From positions 1 to 37,690 of the IMG/VR virus record IMGVR_UViG_3300023178_000119: a stretch of DNA of 37,690 bases; one strand, given 5' to 3'. The notes under the pieces are model-generated. The model saw nothing but the letters and a program-made list of their open reading frames with translations, was not told the origin of the DNA and did not search any database. Positions 1-9,845 of the stretch are shown in pieces; position 1 is the first letter of the stretch, and every line of letters starts with the position of its first letter. Origin of the DNA: a virus. Position numbers and translations under genes: made by a program.

Positions 1-1
1 T

Positions 2-1922
<1,921 letters not shown>

Positions 1923-1930
<8 letters not shown>

Positions 1931-2363
1931 GTATATTGCTCACAAAAAACACCTGATAGCAAGATGCGAACAACGTGGGTATTCAGTAGAAGAAGTTATG
2001 CCATGTGTTATAGAACAAAGAGAAGGTGACATATGGGTTATAGACGTAAATCACCCAGCTTATCCTAAGAGTAGGAGAGATGACTTTGTGCCAAAAAATG
2101 ATATTGGTGAAGGCGTCGGAACTGAACTTAAAAAGATCTTGTCTTGGATGAGAATTAAATCAACCCCTACCTGTTCTTGCAACCAAAGAGCTAAAACAAT
2201 GAATGATAATGGAATAGAATGGTGCAAGGAAAATGTAGACCAAATATGCGATTGGCTTCAAGAAGAGTCAGAAAAAAGAAAGATACCATTTTTTAGATAT
2301 GGCGCTAAAAAGCTCCTTAAACTTGCTATATCCAGAGCAGAAAGAAACCACATTACAAAATAA
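1923..2363 (+). CDS. Conserved phage-type hypothetical protein with CxC motif
   Basis: A 146-residue protein whose ATG lies inside the last codons of the preceding gene (8-base overlap), suggesting coupled translation. The N-terminal half is charged and ends in a run of short polar segments. The C-terminal half has TCSCNQRAKTMN (Cys84 and Cys86), then WC (Cys101), IC (Cys109) and a helical DWLQEESEKRKIPF segment. The pattern CxC...RA..M...G..WC...N...I..WL resembles small uncharacterised proteins I recall from tailed-phage structural regions; this has not been checked by search. The four cysteines could bind zinc, but the spacing is not a classic zinc finger. Its role is unknown; the context suggests a virion or morphogenesis protein. 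Confidence 0.6.
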
Positions 2364-2440
2364 ATACCACTACAGACATTTAGTGTATAACTTATTGAGG
2401 AAATACCTTATTTTTAACGCTTTTAGATAATAGGTGCAGT

Positions 2441-2962
2441 ATGTCTTGGCAGTCTGAAATAACGACAATGGTTCGATATTTGCTTGGAGATGTAGATGAT
2501 TCAAGCTATACATATTCTGACAACAGAATACAAACAACCGTTTTAGTTGCTACCCAGCTTTTGCTATCTAGCGTTAATTTTAGTCAATCATATACCGTTA
2601 GCCTTTCTGGTTTAACTTTATCTCCAGATCCTACCGATTCAGCCACTCAGGATGATAATTTCATCGCCTTGGTTTCGCTGAAAACGGCTTGCATAATCGT
2701 TGGGGCAGAAGTTAAATCTGAATCTGGCAATTCAATCTCTATTAAGGATGGACCATCTGCTATAGACTTGAGAGGGGTTAGTAGCACACTTATGGCCTTG
2801 TATAAAGACCTGTGTGTTAAATATGACTCATTAATGTTATCTTATCAGGCTGGCAATAGTATTGCTGGACAAGCTGTTCTTGGTCCATATGCTCCCGGCA
2901 GCGATTTTGTTAGAAGAAGTTATTCAAACAACGACCTTAGAGGTGGTTATTTTAGAAATTAA
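2441..2962 (+). CDS. Probable head-tail connector (adaptor) protein
   Basis: A 173-residue protein with N-terminal MSWQSEITTMVRYLLGDVDD followed by YSDNRIQTTVLVATQLL. A short helix, a 'L.GD....Ysd.ri' turn and then a long helix is the pattern of gp6-type head-tail connector proteins that sit under the portal ring. The middle and C-terminal parts have further helices (FIALVSLKTACIIVGAEV; LMALYKDLCVKYDSLML) and a disordered Gly/Arg-rich tail. Its place upstream of the fibre, neck and tail genes agrees. The gene follows a 77-base gap with a weak ribosome-binding site. The identification rests on pattern and position only; a minor virion protein of another kind is possible. Confidence 0.45.
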   Translation: MSWQSEITTMVRYLLGDVDDSSYTYSDNRIQTTVLVATQLLLSSVNFSQSYTVSLSGLTLSPDPTDSATQDDNFIALVSLKTACIIVGAEVKSESGNSISIKDGPSAIDLRGVSSTLMALYKDLCVKYDSLMLSYQAGNSIAGQAVLGPYAPGSDFVRRSYSNNDLRGGYFRN

Positions 2963-2973
2963 AGGAGAAACAA

Positions 2974-3960
2974 ATGGCAGTGTCGAAAACCGTAACAGAA
3001 TTAGTTGATGATATCAACGAACGCCTTGCAGACAATAATGCTGGACAGATTAGCGCAAAAGACGTTAGAGAGACTATGCGTAATGTTGCTTATTCTATTC
3101 CATTCGTTGTTGCTAGCGGAGACTGGGATGTTTCAAATAAAGAATTCATTAGTGATGTTCGTTTAATAACTTATAATAATCAAGGAATTATTGAGGGTGG
3201 CACACTGGTCGTACAATCTGGTGTAGTTTTTGAAAATGGCAATCCCGATGGAACCGCCCAGCAAACTCGACCTTATCTCGGTCCTACTGGCATTAATCAT
3301 GGTGAATTGGCTGATTTAACTGGTACTAGCAATGATCATCACACACAATATTTGTTAGTCGCTGGAACTAGGTCAATGGCTGGCGACTTAGGGATGGGTG
3401 ACAATTTCATCAAGCACCATAATGATGGAACTTCACACGCTGGCCACGGAATCAGGTTTGAACATGTAGACGCTAACGAAGAAATTTTACATGTTGGCGA
3501 TGAAACTAAAATTCAGTTCGATGTTGATGGCACTCAGATGACAACGGCTAGATCTAATGCTCAAGCTTGGGTTAGCTTCAACTCCGTTTCTGGCGTAGGC
3601 GAACTTAACACTCTTATTGTCAATAGCTCTTATAATGTAAGCAGTGTTAGGCGAGTTACTGAAAATGGAATTCCACAAGCTGGTAAATTCAGAGTTTATT
3701 TTAAAGCCGGTACGTTCGATAACCCTTCTGGTATATGCGCCATTGGTACAAGTAATGCAAGATCTAGTAATGCTTCTGGTGGAGATTTTGATCAAAACAC
3801 AGTATCTTGCGTTGTTAGAAATGCAAATTATGTTACATTCTACGTTCAAGACGATACCAACGCTTTTAGAGATGCCGAAGTAAATGACCTTATGGTTTTT
3901 GGAAATCCATCCGGTGTCACACCATCAGATACAGTTACCGTAAGCTATGTAGCAGAATAA
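2974..3960 (+). CDS. Fibre-like virion protein
   Basis: A 328-residue protein. Residues 5-41 form a helical segment with the wording 'ADNNAGQISAKDVRETMRNV', close to the N-terminal attachment segment often seen in phage fibre and appendage proteins. Residues 121-140 carry DHHTQYLLVAGTRSMAGDLG, a well-known fibre motif (DDH.QYL...GTR.M.GDL), which is usually followed by a beta-structured shaft and head. The C-terminal 150 residues are beta-rich with Ser/Asn/Val and no catalytic motif. A clear AGGAG-type site (AAAGGAG) precedes the ATG. Lying between connector and neck genes, it may be a neck or collar fibre like T4 whiskers, but a tail-fibre role is equally possible. Confidence 0.7.
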   Translation: MAVSKTVTELVDDINERLADNNAGQISAKDVRETMRNVAYSIPFVVASGDWDVSNKEFISDVRLITYNNQGIIEGGTLVVQSGVVFENGNPDGTAQQTRPYLGPTGINHGELADLTGTSNDHHTQYLLVAGTRSMAGDLGMGDNFIKHHNDGTSHAGHGIRFEHVDANEEILHVGDETKIQFDVDGTQMTTARSNAQAWVSFNSVSGVGELNTLIVNSSYNVSSVRRVTENGIPQAGKFRVYFKAGTFDNPSGICAIGTSNARSSNASGGDFDQNTVSCVVRNANYVTFYVQDDTNAFRDAEVNDLMVFGNPSGVTPSDTVTVSYVAE

Positions 3961-3970
3961 TAACATCAAT

Positions 3971-3977
3971 CAAAGGA
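3971..3977 (+). promoter_or_regulatory. Ribosome-binding site fixing a GTG start
   Basis: AAAGGAG lies 7 bases ahead of the GTG at 3985. No in-frame ATG is nearby, so this strong site supports the GTG as the start of the second fibre-like gene. Confidence 0.7.
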
Positions 3978-3984
3978 GTTAATT

Positions 3985-5358
3985 GTGACTCAAAATGCTG
4001 TCAATTTATATGATCGTGTAAAAGAATTATCTTATACAATTGGTACAAATGACTTAGAACTTTCTGGAGCATCTGCTGGTTTCAGTAGATTCAGGAGATT
4101 TTATGATCATGACGATATCATATTTTATGCTATAACCGATGGTACTTTTTACGAAGTTGGATCTGGGGTTTTTAAGAGAGAAGATTATAGTAGCATCGAC
4201 ACCATACATGTTGACACTATTGTTAGGCATCCGTTTAGAAGCAGTAACTCTGATGATAGCAAAGTAAATTTTCCTGCTGGAACTAAAGAAGTTTATGTCA
4301 CATATCCAGCTACACATTCTGTTATAATGGGTTCTGGATTAAGCCAAGGATTAAATATTCCACAAAGGCACGGTATTGCTGTGTGGGACTCAGAAAACGT
4401 TTTGAATTATTTCTCTAATTTTGTTTTCACTGAAAACGGAGGGTTGGGAATCAACCAACCAAATCCATTTTATGGCATTGACTTAGGGGGTGACGAGCAA
4501 GATTATTCATCTCGTGTGAGAGCTTCTGGGTATTATGTTGGCCCAACTGGTATTTATTTTCAAGCTAATACCACTGGAGCAAATAGTAATGATGTTGGTT
4601 TAAACTCTGAGGCATCGCCCTACGTTGGTGGCCGTCAGTTTGTACATTTTAAACCAAACTTAACAGATGTAGGCATTACCCCTAGTACGAATTCTCATTT
4701 GGTTTTTGACGTAAGCGGTGTAGTTAATGAGTATTTACTTTTAAAGAAACAATCTGCCGGTCAAGTATTCGCTGGCCCCTTAACGTCTTGTGGTAGTCCA
4801 CCTTGTGATGCTGATTATCCTTCTTTTAGGCTTCTTGGTAGTGGAGACTTGCCTATTAGTGAATTAGACACACTATACACAACCAATGATCAATTAGCAA
4901 TTACTTCTGGCTATTTAGCTTCTTATACTGACTTCGAAATATTATCTGCTTCAGGCGCACTAGATATATCCATTAGTGGTGTTCAAGCAAATTTAGATAT
5001 TCATACTAGCGGATATGTTTCGGATTTCAGAGATTTTGAAATTGCCAGCTCTGGCAGAATAGATACTTATCTAGACAGTGCTTCTGGTATACTTTATCCT
5101 CACACGGCAAGTGTTTCTAAAACCTTAGCCGCCATGTCTGCCGGTGATGTTATAGCAGAATCTTTCACCGTCAACAATGTTTCTGCTTCGTCTAACTATA
5201 CGGTTAATATTTCTCCTTCTGGAAACCTGAACGAGAACTTGCTAATTACTCACGGATTTGTGGCGTCAGACAACACTGTCTCTGGCATTTTTTACGCACC
5301 CTCTGCCTTTAGCGGCCAAACAATGACTTTCTTTATTTCTGCACACGAGGTTCATTGA
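3985..5358 (+). CDS. Fibre-like virion protein with chaperone-type fibre repeats
   Basis: A 457-residue protein starting at GTG. Residues 153-169 (GLGINQPNPFYGIDLGG) match the short motif 'lGIGt..P...LdV.G' that often precedes trimeric fibre tips and intramolecular chaperone domains, although no S74 peptidase Ser-Lys pair is seen. After it comes a regular stretch (about residues 300-365) of alternating Ser-Gly and hydrophobic positions, such as ASGALDISISG and TSGYVSDF, that looks like a trimeric shaft. The C-terminal about 80 residues are a small beta domain. Its stop overlaps the next ATG (TGATG). It probably works with the fibre protein upstream; which virion part carries them is not clear. 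Confidence 0.6.
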   Translation: MTQNAVNLYDRVKELSYTIGTNDLELSGASAGFSRFRRFYDHDDIIFYAITDGTFYEVGSGVFKREDYSSIDTIHVDTIVRHPFRSSNSDDSKVNFPAGTKEVYVTYPATHSVIMGSGLSQGLNIPQRHGIAVWDSENVLNYFSNFVFTENGGLGINQPNPFYGIDLGGDEQDYSSRVRASGYYVGPTGIYFQANTTGANSNDVGLNSEASPYVGGRQFVHFKPNLTDVGITPSTNSHLVFDVSGVVNEYLLLKKQSAGQVFAGPLTSCGSPPCDADYPSFRLLGSGDLPISELDTLYTTNDQLAITSGYLASYTDFEILSASGALDISISGVQANLDIHTSGYVSDFRDFEIASSGRIDTYLDSASGILYPHTASVSKTLAAMSAGDVIAESFTVNNVSASSNYTVNISPSGNLNENLLITHGFVASDNTVSGIFYAPSAFSGQTMTFFISAHEVH

Positions 5359-5840
5359 TGCCAGTTAACATACCACAGTCTGTTTTCGATAAATACTTCG
5401 ATGTTATAGACTCCACGTTTGATATATTTGGAGTTACTTGTCAGCTTGTTTCTATTGAAAAGAAAGAAGTTATTATAAAGACACCCGATAATAATCTCCC
5501 AAATATCAATACCATAAACGATCACCGCAGAGGTGGTGGAGATAGGAATCGTGGCACAAAAACAATAAAAGAGGTAGAGGTGTTAACAGACATTAAATTG
5601 AAGGTTTATTGGGACGCAAAACAATTCATCAGAATAGCTCCAAATCTTGTAGTTCCTGATGCAGAGATTCAAACTATTAGCTTTATGTCTGACTTGCCAA
5701 AATTCCAAAGAGCAAAGGCGTTAATAGTACACAAAGGCATTAAGGATTACAAAGAGATGAGATTTGTTAGAATAGGTGATCCGATTCCTATGGGTCTCAA
5801 ACAAAATAGATACCTTGGATGTTTTTGGAAACGAGCATGA
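5358..5840 (+). CDS. Probable head-closure or neck protein
   Basis: A 160-residue protein. I take the ATG at 5358, which overlaps the preceding stop (TGATG), rather than the TTG one codon earlier. The N-terminus (VFDKYFDVIDSTFDIFGVTCQLVSI) fits the beta-barrel start of head-closure proteins, which cap the connector in long-tailed phages. A basic Gly/Arg loop (RRGGGDRNRG) separates two beta-rich halves, and the C-terminus ends in FVRIGDPIPMG. It lies between the connector and tail-completion candidates and is coupled to the next gene by an ATGA overlap. The family assignment comes from size, position and general pattern; no diagnostic motif was found. Confidence 0.4.
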   Translation: MPVNIPQSVFDKYFDVIDSTFDIFGVTCQLVSIEKKEVIIKTPDNNLPNINTINDHRRGGGDRNRGTKTIKEVEVLTDIKLKVYWDAKQFIRIAPNLVVPDAEIQTISFMSDLPKFQRAKALIVHKGIKDYKEMRFVRIGDPIPMGLKQNRYLGCFWKRA

Positions 5841-6463
5841 TATCTATTAAATTACTAGATAGTGTCCAAAGTGTTAATAAAAAGGTAAATACGGCTTTAG
5901 CTTCAACTATAAACTCTAAGATTAAAAGCAAGCAGTCCTCCATAACCTCACAGGCTAAATCCTTAGCTTTACAATGGTTAATGTCTCAACCAGAAATATC
6001 TTCTTTGGCTGGAGGAGAATTAGCTGGAGCTTTTGGTCTTCCTATTGGTTCTGGTCCATCTGTCATATCAGCAATTAGCAGAGCTTTTGTTGATACTGTA
6101 TACTGTAAAATCCAGCTGTTTGACAGAAATCTTAAAAATGGCGGTATTTTCATTTACTTTCAACCTTCAGATTTTTCAAATTTATTATCTCTACCAGAGG
6201 GCCATGTTCTTTACGGTTTAGGAGACTTACACTGGCTTCAATGGCTCTTAGAGCGTGGCGATCAAATTATTGTAGCTGGATATAGTTACAATGCTAAAAG
6301 CGGTCTAGGAAGATCTAGACTTGGATATATGGCAGAGGGTGGAGCATTCCGTGTTCCTCCTGAATTTTCTGGTACAGAATCTGATAATTTTATCACAAGA
6401 GCTTTGATTGGTTCTTATCAAGAGCAAGCAATATCAAACATAATACAAAAGGCTTTAGCATAA
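5837..6463 (+). CDS. Probable neck / tail-completion protein
   Basis: A 208-residue protein. The start at 5837 forms an ATGA overlap with the preceding stop and has GGAA..GAG ahead of it, so I prefer it to the in-frame ATG at 5819. The first 60 residues are helical (KKVNTALASTINSKIKSK); the rest mixes strands and helices, with GLGRSRLGYMAEGG (about residues 153-166), then RVPPEFSGT and NFITRAL. 'GRSR.G.M..GG..rVP..fsGt..nNFIt.al' resembles the HK97 gp10 / neck-protein type of fold found between head closure and tail terminator proteins. It overlaps the next gene by one base (TAATG). Its exact neck role is inferred from order. Confidence 0.5.
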   Translation: MISIKLLDSVQSVNKKVNTALASTINSKIKSKQSSITSQAKSLALQWLMSQPEISSLAGGELAGAFGLPIGSGPSVISAISRAFVDTVYCKIQLFDRNLKNGGIFIYFQPSDFSNLLSLPEGHVLYGLGDLHWLQWLLERGDQIIVAGYSYNAKSGLGRSRLGYMAEGGAFRVPPEFSGTESDNFITRALIGSYQEQAISNIIQKALA

Positions 6464-7428
6464 TGGGATTAATTGGTTTTAATAATATATTCTCTTCTAA
6501 TCTCAACAATAAGCTACTGGATAGCTTTATAGAGTATTTTGATTGGGAATTACTTAATAAGGGTAACTATTTCAATTCATCTCTAGGAGAGTTATCTCCC
6601 AACGGCTTAGACTACTCCGAATTGAAAATATCCTCATCTGAACATTACCCATCTGGATCCGCTTGGGAGGGATTTAGATCTAATTGGATATGGCAGTCTG
6701 GAATTGCTCCAGATGGCTTCTCTGAGCCTTTGGTTGGCTCAAACGATGTCATTCCGGGAATTTCTGGCGTATATGTAGATGATACATTTTATTCAAGCTC
6801 AACTACTGGAGATTATGCACACAAGGTAGACTATTTTGACGGTAGAATTATTTTTGATAACGCTATACCCATTTCCAGCAAGGTTCAAGCAGAATTTAGC
6901 TATAAATATATCAACATAATGTATGCCTCTAATTTACCTTATATTAGAGAAATACAATATAGAACATTAGATAAATCATCATTTTTCAATACTACTGACA
7001 AGGGAGATTATGCAACACCTAGCGAGATGAGAACTCAGCTTCCCCTAATAGCCATAGAAATAGTTCCAACCAGAACGTTTAAGCCTTTGGGGTTGGGATC
7101 TGTAGCTCATAAATTCGTGTATACAGATATGCTATTTCACTGCGTTGCAGAAGATGAATTCACCAGAAATCAGCTAGTTGACATGGTTTCTTTTCAGGCA
7201 GATACAGAAATTCCATTACTAAATTTAGACAGTATATCATCTAATAATGCATTTCCAATAGACTACGAAGGAGTTCCCGTTTCTGGCGCTTTAAGATACC
7301 CAGATTTAATTAGTACATATTGTAGCGGTTCTGCTCGTTTTTTAAACCCAAGAGTTCAAGGTATGGAAATGTTAAACTCTAGATTATATGGCTCAGTGGT
7401 TAGAATAACCGCAGAAGTAATACAATAA
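6463..7428 (+). CDS. Probable tail-completion / tail-terminator protein
   Basis: A 321-residue protein starting in a TAATG overlap. It has a helical N-terminus (LNNKLLDSFIEYFDWELLNK), a beta-rich middle with VYVDDTFY and YFDGRIIFDNAI followed by VQAEFSYKYINI, and a C-terminal part with FHCVAEDEFTRNQLVDMVSF. The strand-turn-strand element 'DG.iiFd..i.....V.a.fsYkyi.i' recurs in phage neck and tail proteins I have seen, but I cannot name a family. As the last gene before the tail tube it occupies the place of the terminator that ends tail-tube growth and docks the tail to the head. The gene ends 78 bases before the tube gene, and no tail sheath gene intervenes. Confidence 0.4.
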   Translation: MGLIGFNNIFSSNLNNKLLDSFIEYFDWELLNKGNYFNSSLGELSPNGLDYSELKISSSEHYPSGSAWEGFRSNWIWQSGIAPDGFSEPLVGSNDVIPGISGVYVDDTFYSSSTTGDYAHKVDYFDGRIIFDNAIPISSKVQAEFSYKYINIMYASNLPYIREIQYRTLDKSSFFNTTDKGDYATPSEMRTQLPLIAIEIVPTRTFKPLGLGSVAHKFVYTDMLFHCVAEDEFTRNQLVDMVSFQADTEIPLLNLDSISSNNAFPIDYEGVPVSGALRYPDLISTYCSGSARFLNPRVQGMEMLNSRLYGSVVRITAEVIQ

Positions 7429-7433
7429 ATGTG

Positions 7434-7441
7434 TATAAATA
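7434..7441 (+). promoter_or_regulatory. T4-type late promoter match (TATAAATA)
   Basis: A perfect match to the T4 late promoter -10 box lies in the 78-base gap before the tail tube gene, 65 bases ahead of its ATG. T4-family phages use this box without a -35 element, with a phage sigma-like factor and sliding clamp. In AT-rich DNA such an 8-mer can occur by chance a few times per 38 kb, but its place in one of the two longest gaps, before a gene needed in many copies, supports it. Confidence 0.45.
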
Positions 7442-7506
7442 TTCAGAACTTCCACCAAATACAGACAGCCCCCACTAACAATACTTACCTTTAAACGGAG
7501 AGAATT

Positions 7507-8490
7507 ATGCCATTTCAAGTAAAAAGAATTTATTATGGCTTACATAGCGTAAGCGTTACTGCATTTGACACATGTAACAACAGTAATTCAAGTGGCTCAT
7601 GTGGTTCCTTGATGCAAAGCGTTGGGGTTAATGCGAGTACAGAGTATGATCAAGTTTTTGAGCTTGGTAGAGTTGGAATTTATGCCAACATTGAAGGAAT
7701 TCCGACAGCCGAAGTGACCGTTGAAAGAGCAATGACTTATGAAACTTTTGGTAGACTATGGTCTCTCGGCGGCGGCGACCCACAAACAATAGATAACGTT
7801 ACATATAGGATAGATATGGGTATTAGACCCGAGGCTGGGTGTAGTAGTAGCGCAGCGTCAGGCTTTGTGCAGTGTAACAATGCTGTGTTAAGTAGCTACA
7901 CTATGAACTTTTCAACTGACGGCCCGCTGACAGAAAGCGCTACTTTTATTGGTAATCAAATTGGTTGGACTTCTGGAGTTGCCGGCTTGACTGAAACTGA
8001 TCCAGATGACCCACCTTCTGGAATTGTTCTTAACAGACAGCATGTTGTTGGTGGTGGTCCTTTCTCTACAGATGCTAATGCTCTTCAAAGCGCCTCGTTT
8101 AGTATTTCTTTAGATCGAGAAGATGTTATTGCGTTAGGTGATCGGTATCCTGTTCTTAGGCCAATTAATTTCCCAGTAGAATCTACCGCAGAATTTGAAT
8201 ATTTAGCTGGTGGTGAAGGAACTACTTACGGATTATCCTTCAACCAAAATGACTCTGGCGGGCAAGTTCCCGGTGGCGTTGCTGGTCAGAAACGGGGCGT
8301 TTTTCTTGGTGTTAGCCTTGGTGCTCAGTCCACCGCTGTACCAAAATACATCTTCTTAGAAAAAGCCTACCTTGTATCATCAAATTATAGCGGTGGCGAT
8401 GCTGGTGGTGGAAATGCAACTATCACTCATGCTTATACTAGCTATGAAGGTTTGGGTGTTAGTACCTCTCTGCCGTCGGGTGTGGCGTAA
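7507..8490 (+). CDS. Major tail tube protein
   Basis: A 327-residue protein with a strong ribosome-binding site (GGAG, 6-base spacer) and its own likely late promoter. Residues 50-80 read FELGRVGIYANIEGIPTAEV, followed by TVERAMTYETFG; this 'elG..giYa.ieGiP..eVt.er' signature and the later ALQSASFSISLDREDVIALG are typical of tail tube proteins that stack into the DNA-conducting tube. The middle contains a beta-sandwich pattern (YTMNFSTDGPLTESATFIG) and a segment RPINFPVESTAEFEYLAGG. The C-terminal region is a small beta domain. It is placed, as expected, between tail-completion and tape-measure genes. A second related tail protein may be the one at 29331. Confidence 0.8.
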   Translation: MPFQVKRIYYGLHSVSVTAFDTCNNSNSSGSCGSLMQSVGVNASTEYDQVFELGRVGIYANIEGIPTAEVTVERAMTYETFGRLWSLGGGDPQTIDNVTYRIDMGIRPEAGCSSSAASGFVQCNNAVLSSYTMNFSTDGPLTESATFIGNQIGWTSGVAGLTETDPDDPPSGIVLNRQHVVGGGPFSTDANALQSASFSISLDREDVIALGDRYPVLRPINFPVESTAEFEYLAGGEGTTYGLSFNQNDSGGQVPGGVAGQKRGVFLGVSLGAQSTAVPKYIFLEKAYLVSSNYSGGDAGGGNATITHAYTSYEGLGVSTSLPSGVA

Positions 8491-8511
8491 GTGCGACATT
8501 CACATAATAGC

Positions 8512-8516
8512 GGGAG
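8512..8516 (+). promoter_or_regulatory. Ribosome-binding site supporting the ATG at 8519
   Basis: GGGAG lies just ahead of the ATG at 8519. It supports that start over the ATG at 8372, which would overlap the tail tube gene by 119 bases and add a non-phage-like hydrophobic leader. Confidence 0.5.
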
Positions 8517-8518
8517 AG

Positions 8519-9529
8519 ATGAATAATAGGAAAAGAGAATTTTTAATAGCTAATATCCGATCTGGATATACTAGGATTAAAAAATTTGACATATTAGTAC
8601 GTCCAGCGTCTCTAGAAGATATTATAGATTCTTACGAAGTTTACGAAGAGTCTTTTCAAGAGGCGCTTGACGACGGATTAATGAAAACAGAGGATATGGA
8701 GCTTTGGATGGCTGCTAATGGCTTTTGGACTAATTTGGATGAGGATTTATCTAAGAAAATACAAAAAGAAATTGAAAACAGTAAAGTTACCTTGTATAAA
8801 CATTATGGGAACCAATCCCTAGTTAGAAAAGAGAGGAAAAGATTAAGATCATATGAAAAACAGTATTTATCGCATGTGACGAAAAAAAATATTTTTTACT
8901 CAAACACTTGCGAAAGTTATGCTGAATCTAATAGGTTGATTTATTTAGTTAAGCTTTGTTGTGAAAGAAGGAAAGAAATTGAAGATGAACATATTGATAG
9001 CATAATCAAAGAATACCATGATAGTATACTTTCCGAAGAGACCATTCGTTTTTTGGCAAGAAACGAACCTTGGAGATCTCTTTGGTCTATTAGTCAAAAT
9101 TGTCAATTAAAGCTTTTTTCTAACGAAGAACCTACTGTTAATCAAAAAAATTTAATATTGTGGTCAAAGACCTATGACGGCGTTCATGAGTCTATGGAGC
9201 CTCCTCCAAAAGTGGTTATTGATGATGATGATTTTTTGGACGGGTGGTTTATAGAGAAATCGAGAGAAAGAGAAAGAGAAGCAGTCAAAAAAGGTATAGA
9301 AAACAAAACTAAGAACGCAAAAATTAGCTCTTCTAAAGAAGTTTTTGTTTTTACCGATAATGAAGAAGAGGCTCAACAAATATATGAACTTAATAGTCCA
9401 GAAGCCAAGAACACTATCAGACAAAGGATGGACTCTTTAAATAAAAGTAAAGGGGGATATGTAGGTTATGATAAGTTTATAGATCAAAAAGAAGAGGCGT
9501 TAAGTAAATTACCGCCAAGAAGAAAATAG
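8519..9529 (+). CDS. Charged helical protein in the tail-assembly chaperone position
   Basis: A 336-residue, largely helical and highly charged protein with no visible membrane segment. The N-terminus (FDILVRPASLEDIIDSYEVY, then GLMKTEDMELWMAANGFW) resembles proteins I recall between tail tube and tape measure in some large phages; I could not verify this. The middle has two Cys-containing helices (LVKLCCERRKEIEDEHIDS). The C-terminus is basic and Glu/Lys-rich (EKSREREREAVKKGIENK) and ends in PPRRK. In long-tailed phages this position holds chaperones that coat the tape measure, so that role is the best guess. The gene ends in TAG and the next gene is in the same frame. Confidence 0.45.
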   Translation: MNNRKREFLIANIRSGYTRIKKFDILVRPASLEDIIDSYEVYEESFQEALDDGLMKTEDMELWMAANGFWTNLDEDLSKKIQKEIENSKVTLYKHYGNQSLVRKERKRLRSYEKQYLSHVTKKNIFYSNTCESYAESNRLIYLVKLCCERRKEIEDEHIDSIIKEYHDSILSEETIRFLARNEPWRSLWSISQNCQLKLFSNEEPTVNQKNLILWSKTYDGVHESMEPPPKVVIDDDDFLDGWFIEKSREREREAVKKGIENKTKNAKISSSKEVFVFTDNEEEAQQIYELNSPEAKNTIRQRMDSLNKSKGGYVGYDKFIDQKEEALSKLPPRRK

Positions 9530-9535
9530 AAAGGA
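9530..9535 (+). promoter_or_regulatory. Ribosome-binding site between two same-frame genes
   Basis: AAAGGA directly follows the TAG stop and lies 6 bases before the ATG at 9542. It explains expression of the downstream 99-residue gene by ordinary initiation, even though both genes share a reading frame. Confidence 0.6.
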
Positions 9536-9541
9536 CAAGTC

Positions 9542-9841
9542 ATGAGGGATAAAAATCAAATACATTCAGATAAAAGCAGTGCTAGACTAGAGAGGATAGC
9601 ATGTCAAAAAATCAAAACTACAATGATAGGCGCTATAGCCTCAATTGAAGAAAATCTAGGCTTTCTATTAGACGAAGAGGGTTCAGACCAAGACAACAGA
9701 GAGCTTTTTAACAAACTGAGATCTGAAATTTTAGATAAGGGAAATCAGCAAATTAGAAACTTAAGCAAAGAATTCAAGCTATATGATATTTCAATGAAAA
9801 GATATCAATACATTTTACCCGTTAGGAAAATAGGAGAATAA
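9542..9841 (+). CDS. Small conserved-type helical protein ahead of the tape measure
   Basis: A 99-residue helical protein. It carries ARLERIACQKIKTTMIGAIA (residues 14-33), then a loop with acidic residues and LRSEILDKGNQQIRNLSKEF. The pattern 'RLErIa.qKikTT.IGA....E...g' followed by 'R..ILD.GN.Q.R.L..E...Y' strikes me as conserved among phage proteins of this genomic position, from memory only. It starts 12 bases after the preceding stop in the same frame and ends in a double stop (TAA TAA). A tail-assembly chaperone role is plausible by context but is not shown by the sequence. Confidence 0.5.
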   Translation: MRDKNQIHSDKSSARLERIACQKIKTTMIGAIASIEENLGFLLDEEGSDQDNRELFNKLRSEILDKGNQQIRNLSKEFKLYDISMKRYQYILPVRKIGE

Positions 9842-9845
9842 TAAG

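Noticed and set aside
2359-2366. AATAAATA in the gap before the connector gene as a late promoter
   Set aside because: It is one base off the consensus and overlaps the preceding stop codon; too weak to call.
2364-2440. Terminator or small RNA in the longer gaps
   Set aside because: No stem of useful length followed by a T-run was found in 2364-2440 or 7429-7506.
5819-5836. ATG at 5819 for the neck protein
   Set aside because: The ATG at 5837 forms the ATGA overlap seen for coupled genes and has a better upstream site.
6901-6908. Second TATAAATA match
   Set aside because: It is inside the coding region of the tail-completion candidate with no gene start just downstream; chance matches are expected in AT-rich DNA.
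8372-8518. Longer start for the gene ending at 9529
   Set aside because: It would overlap the tail tube gene by 119 bases, gives an unrelated hydrophobic leader, and the ATG at 8519 has its own ribosome-binding site.
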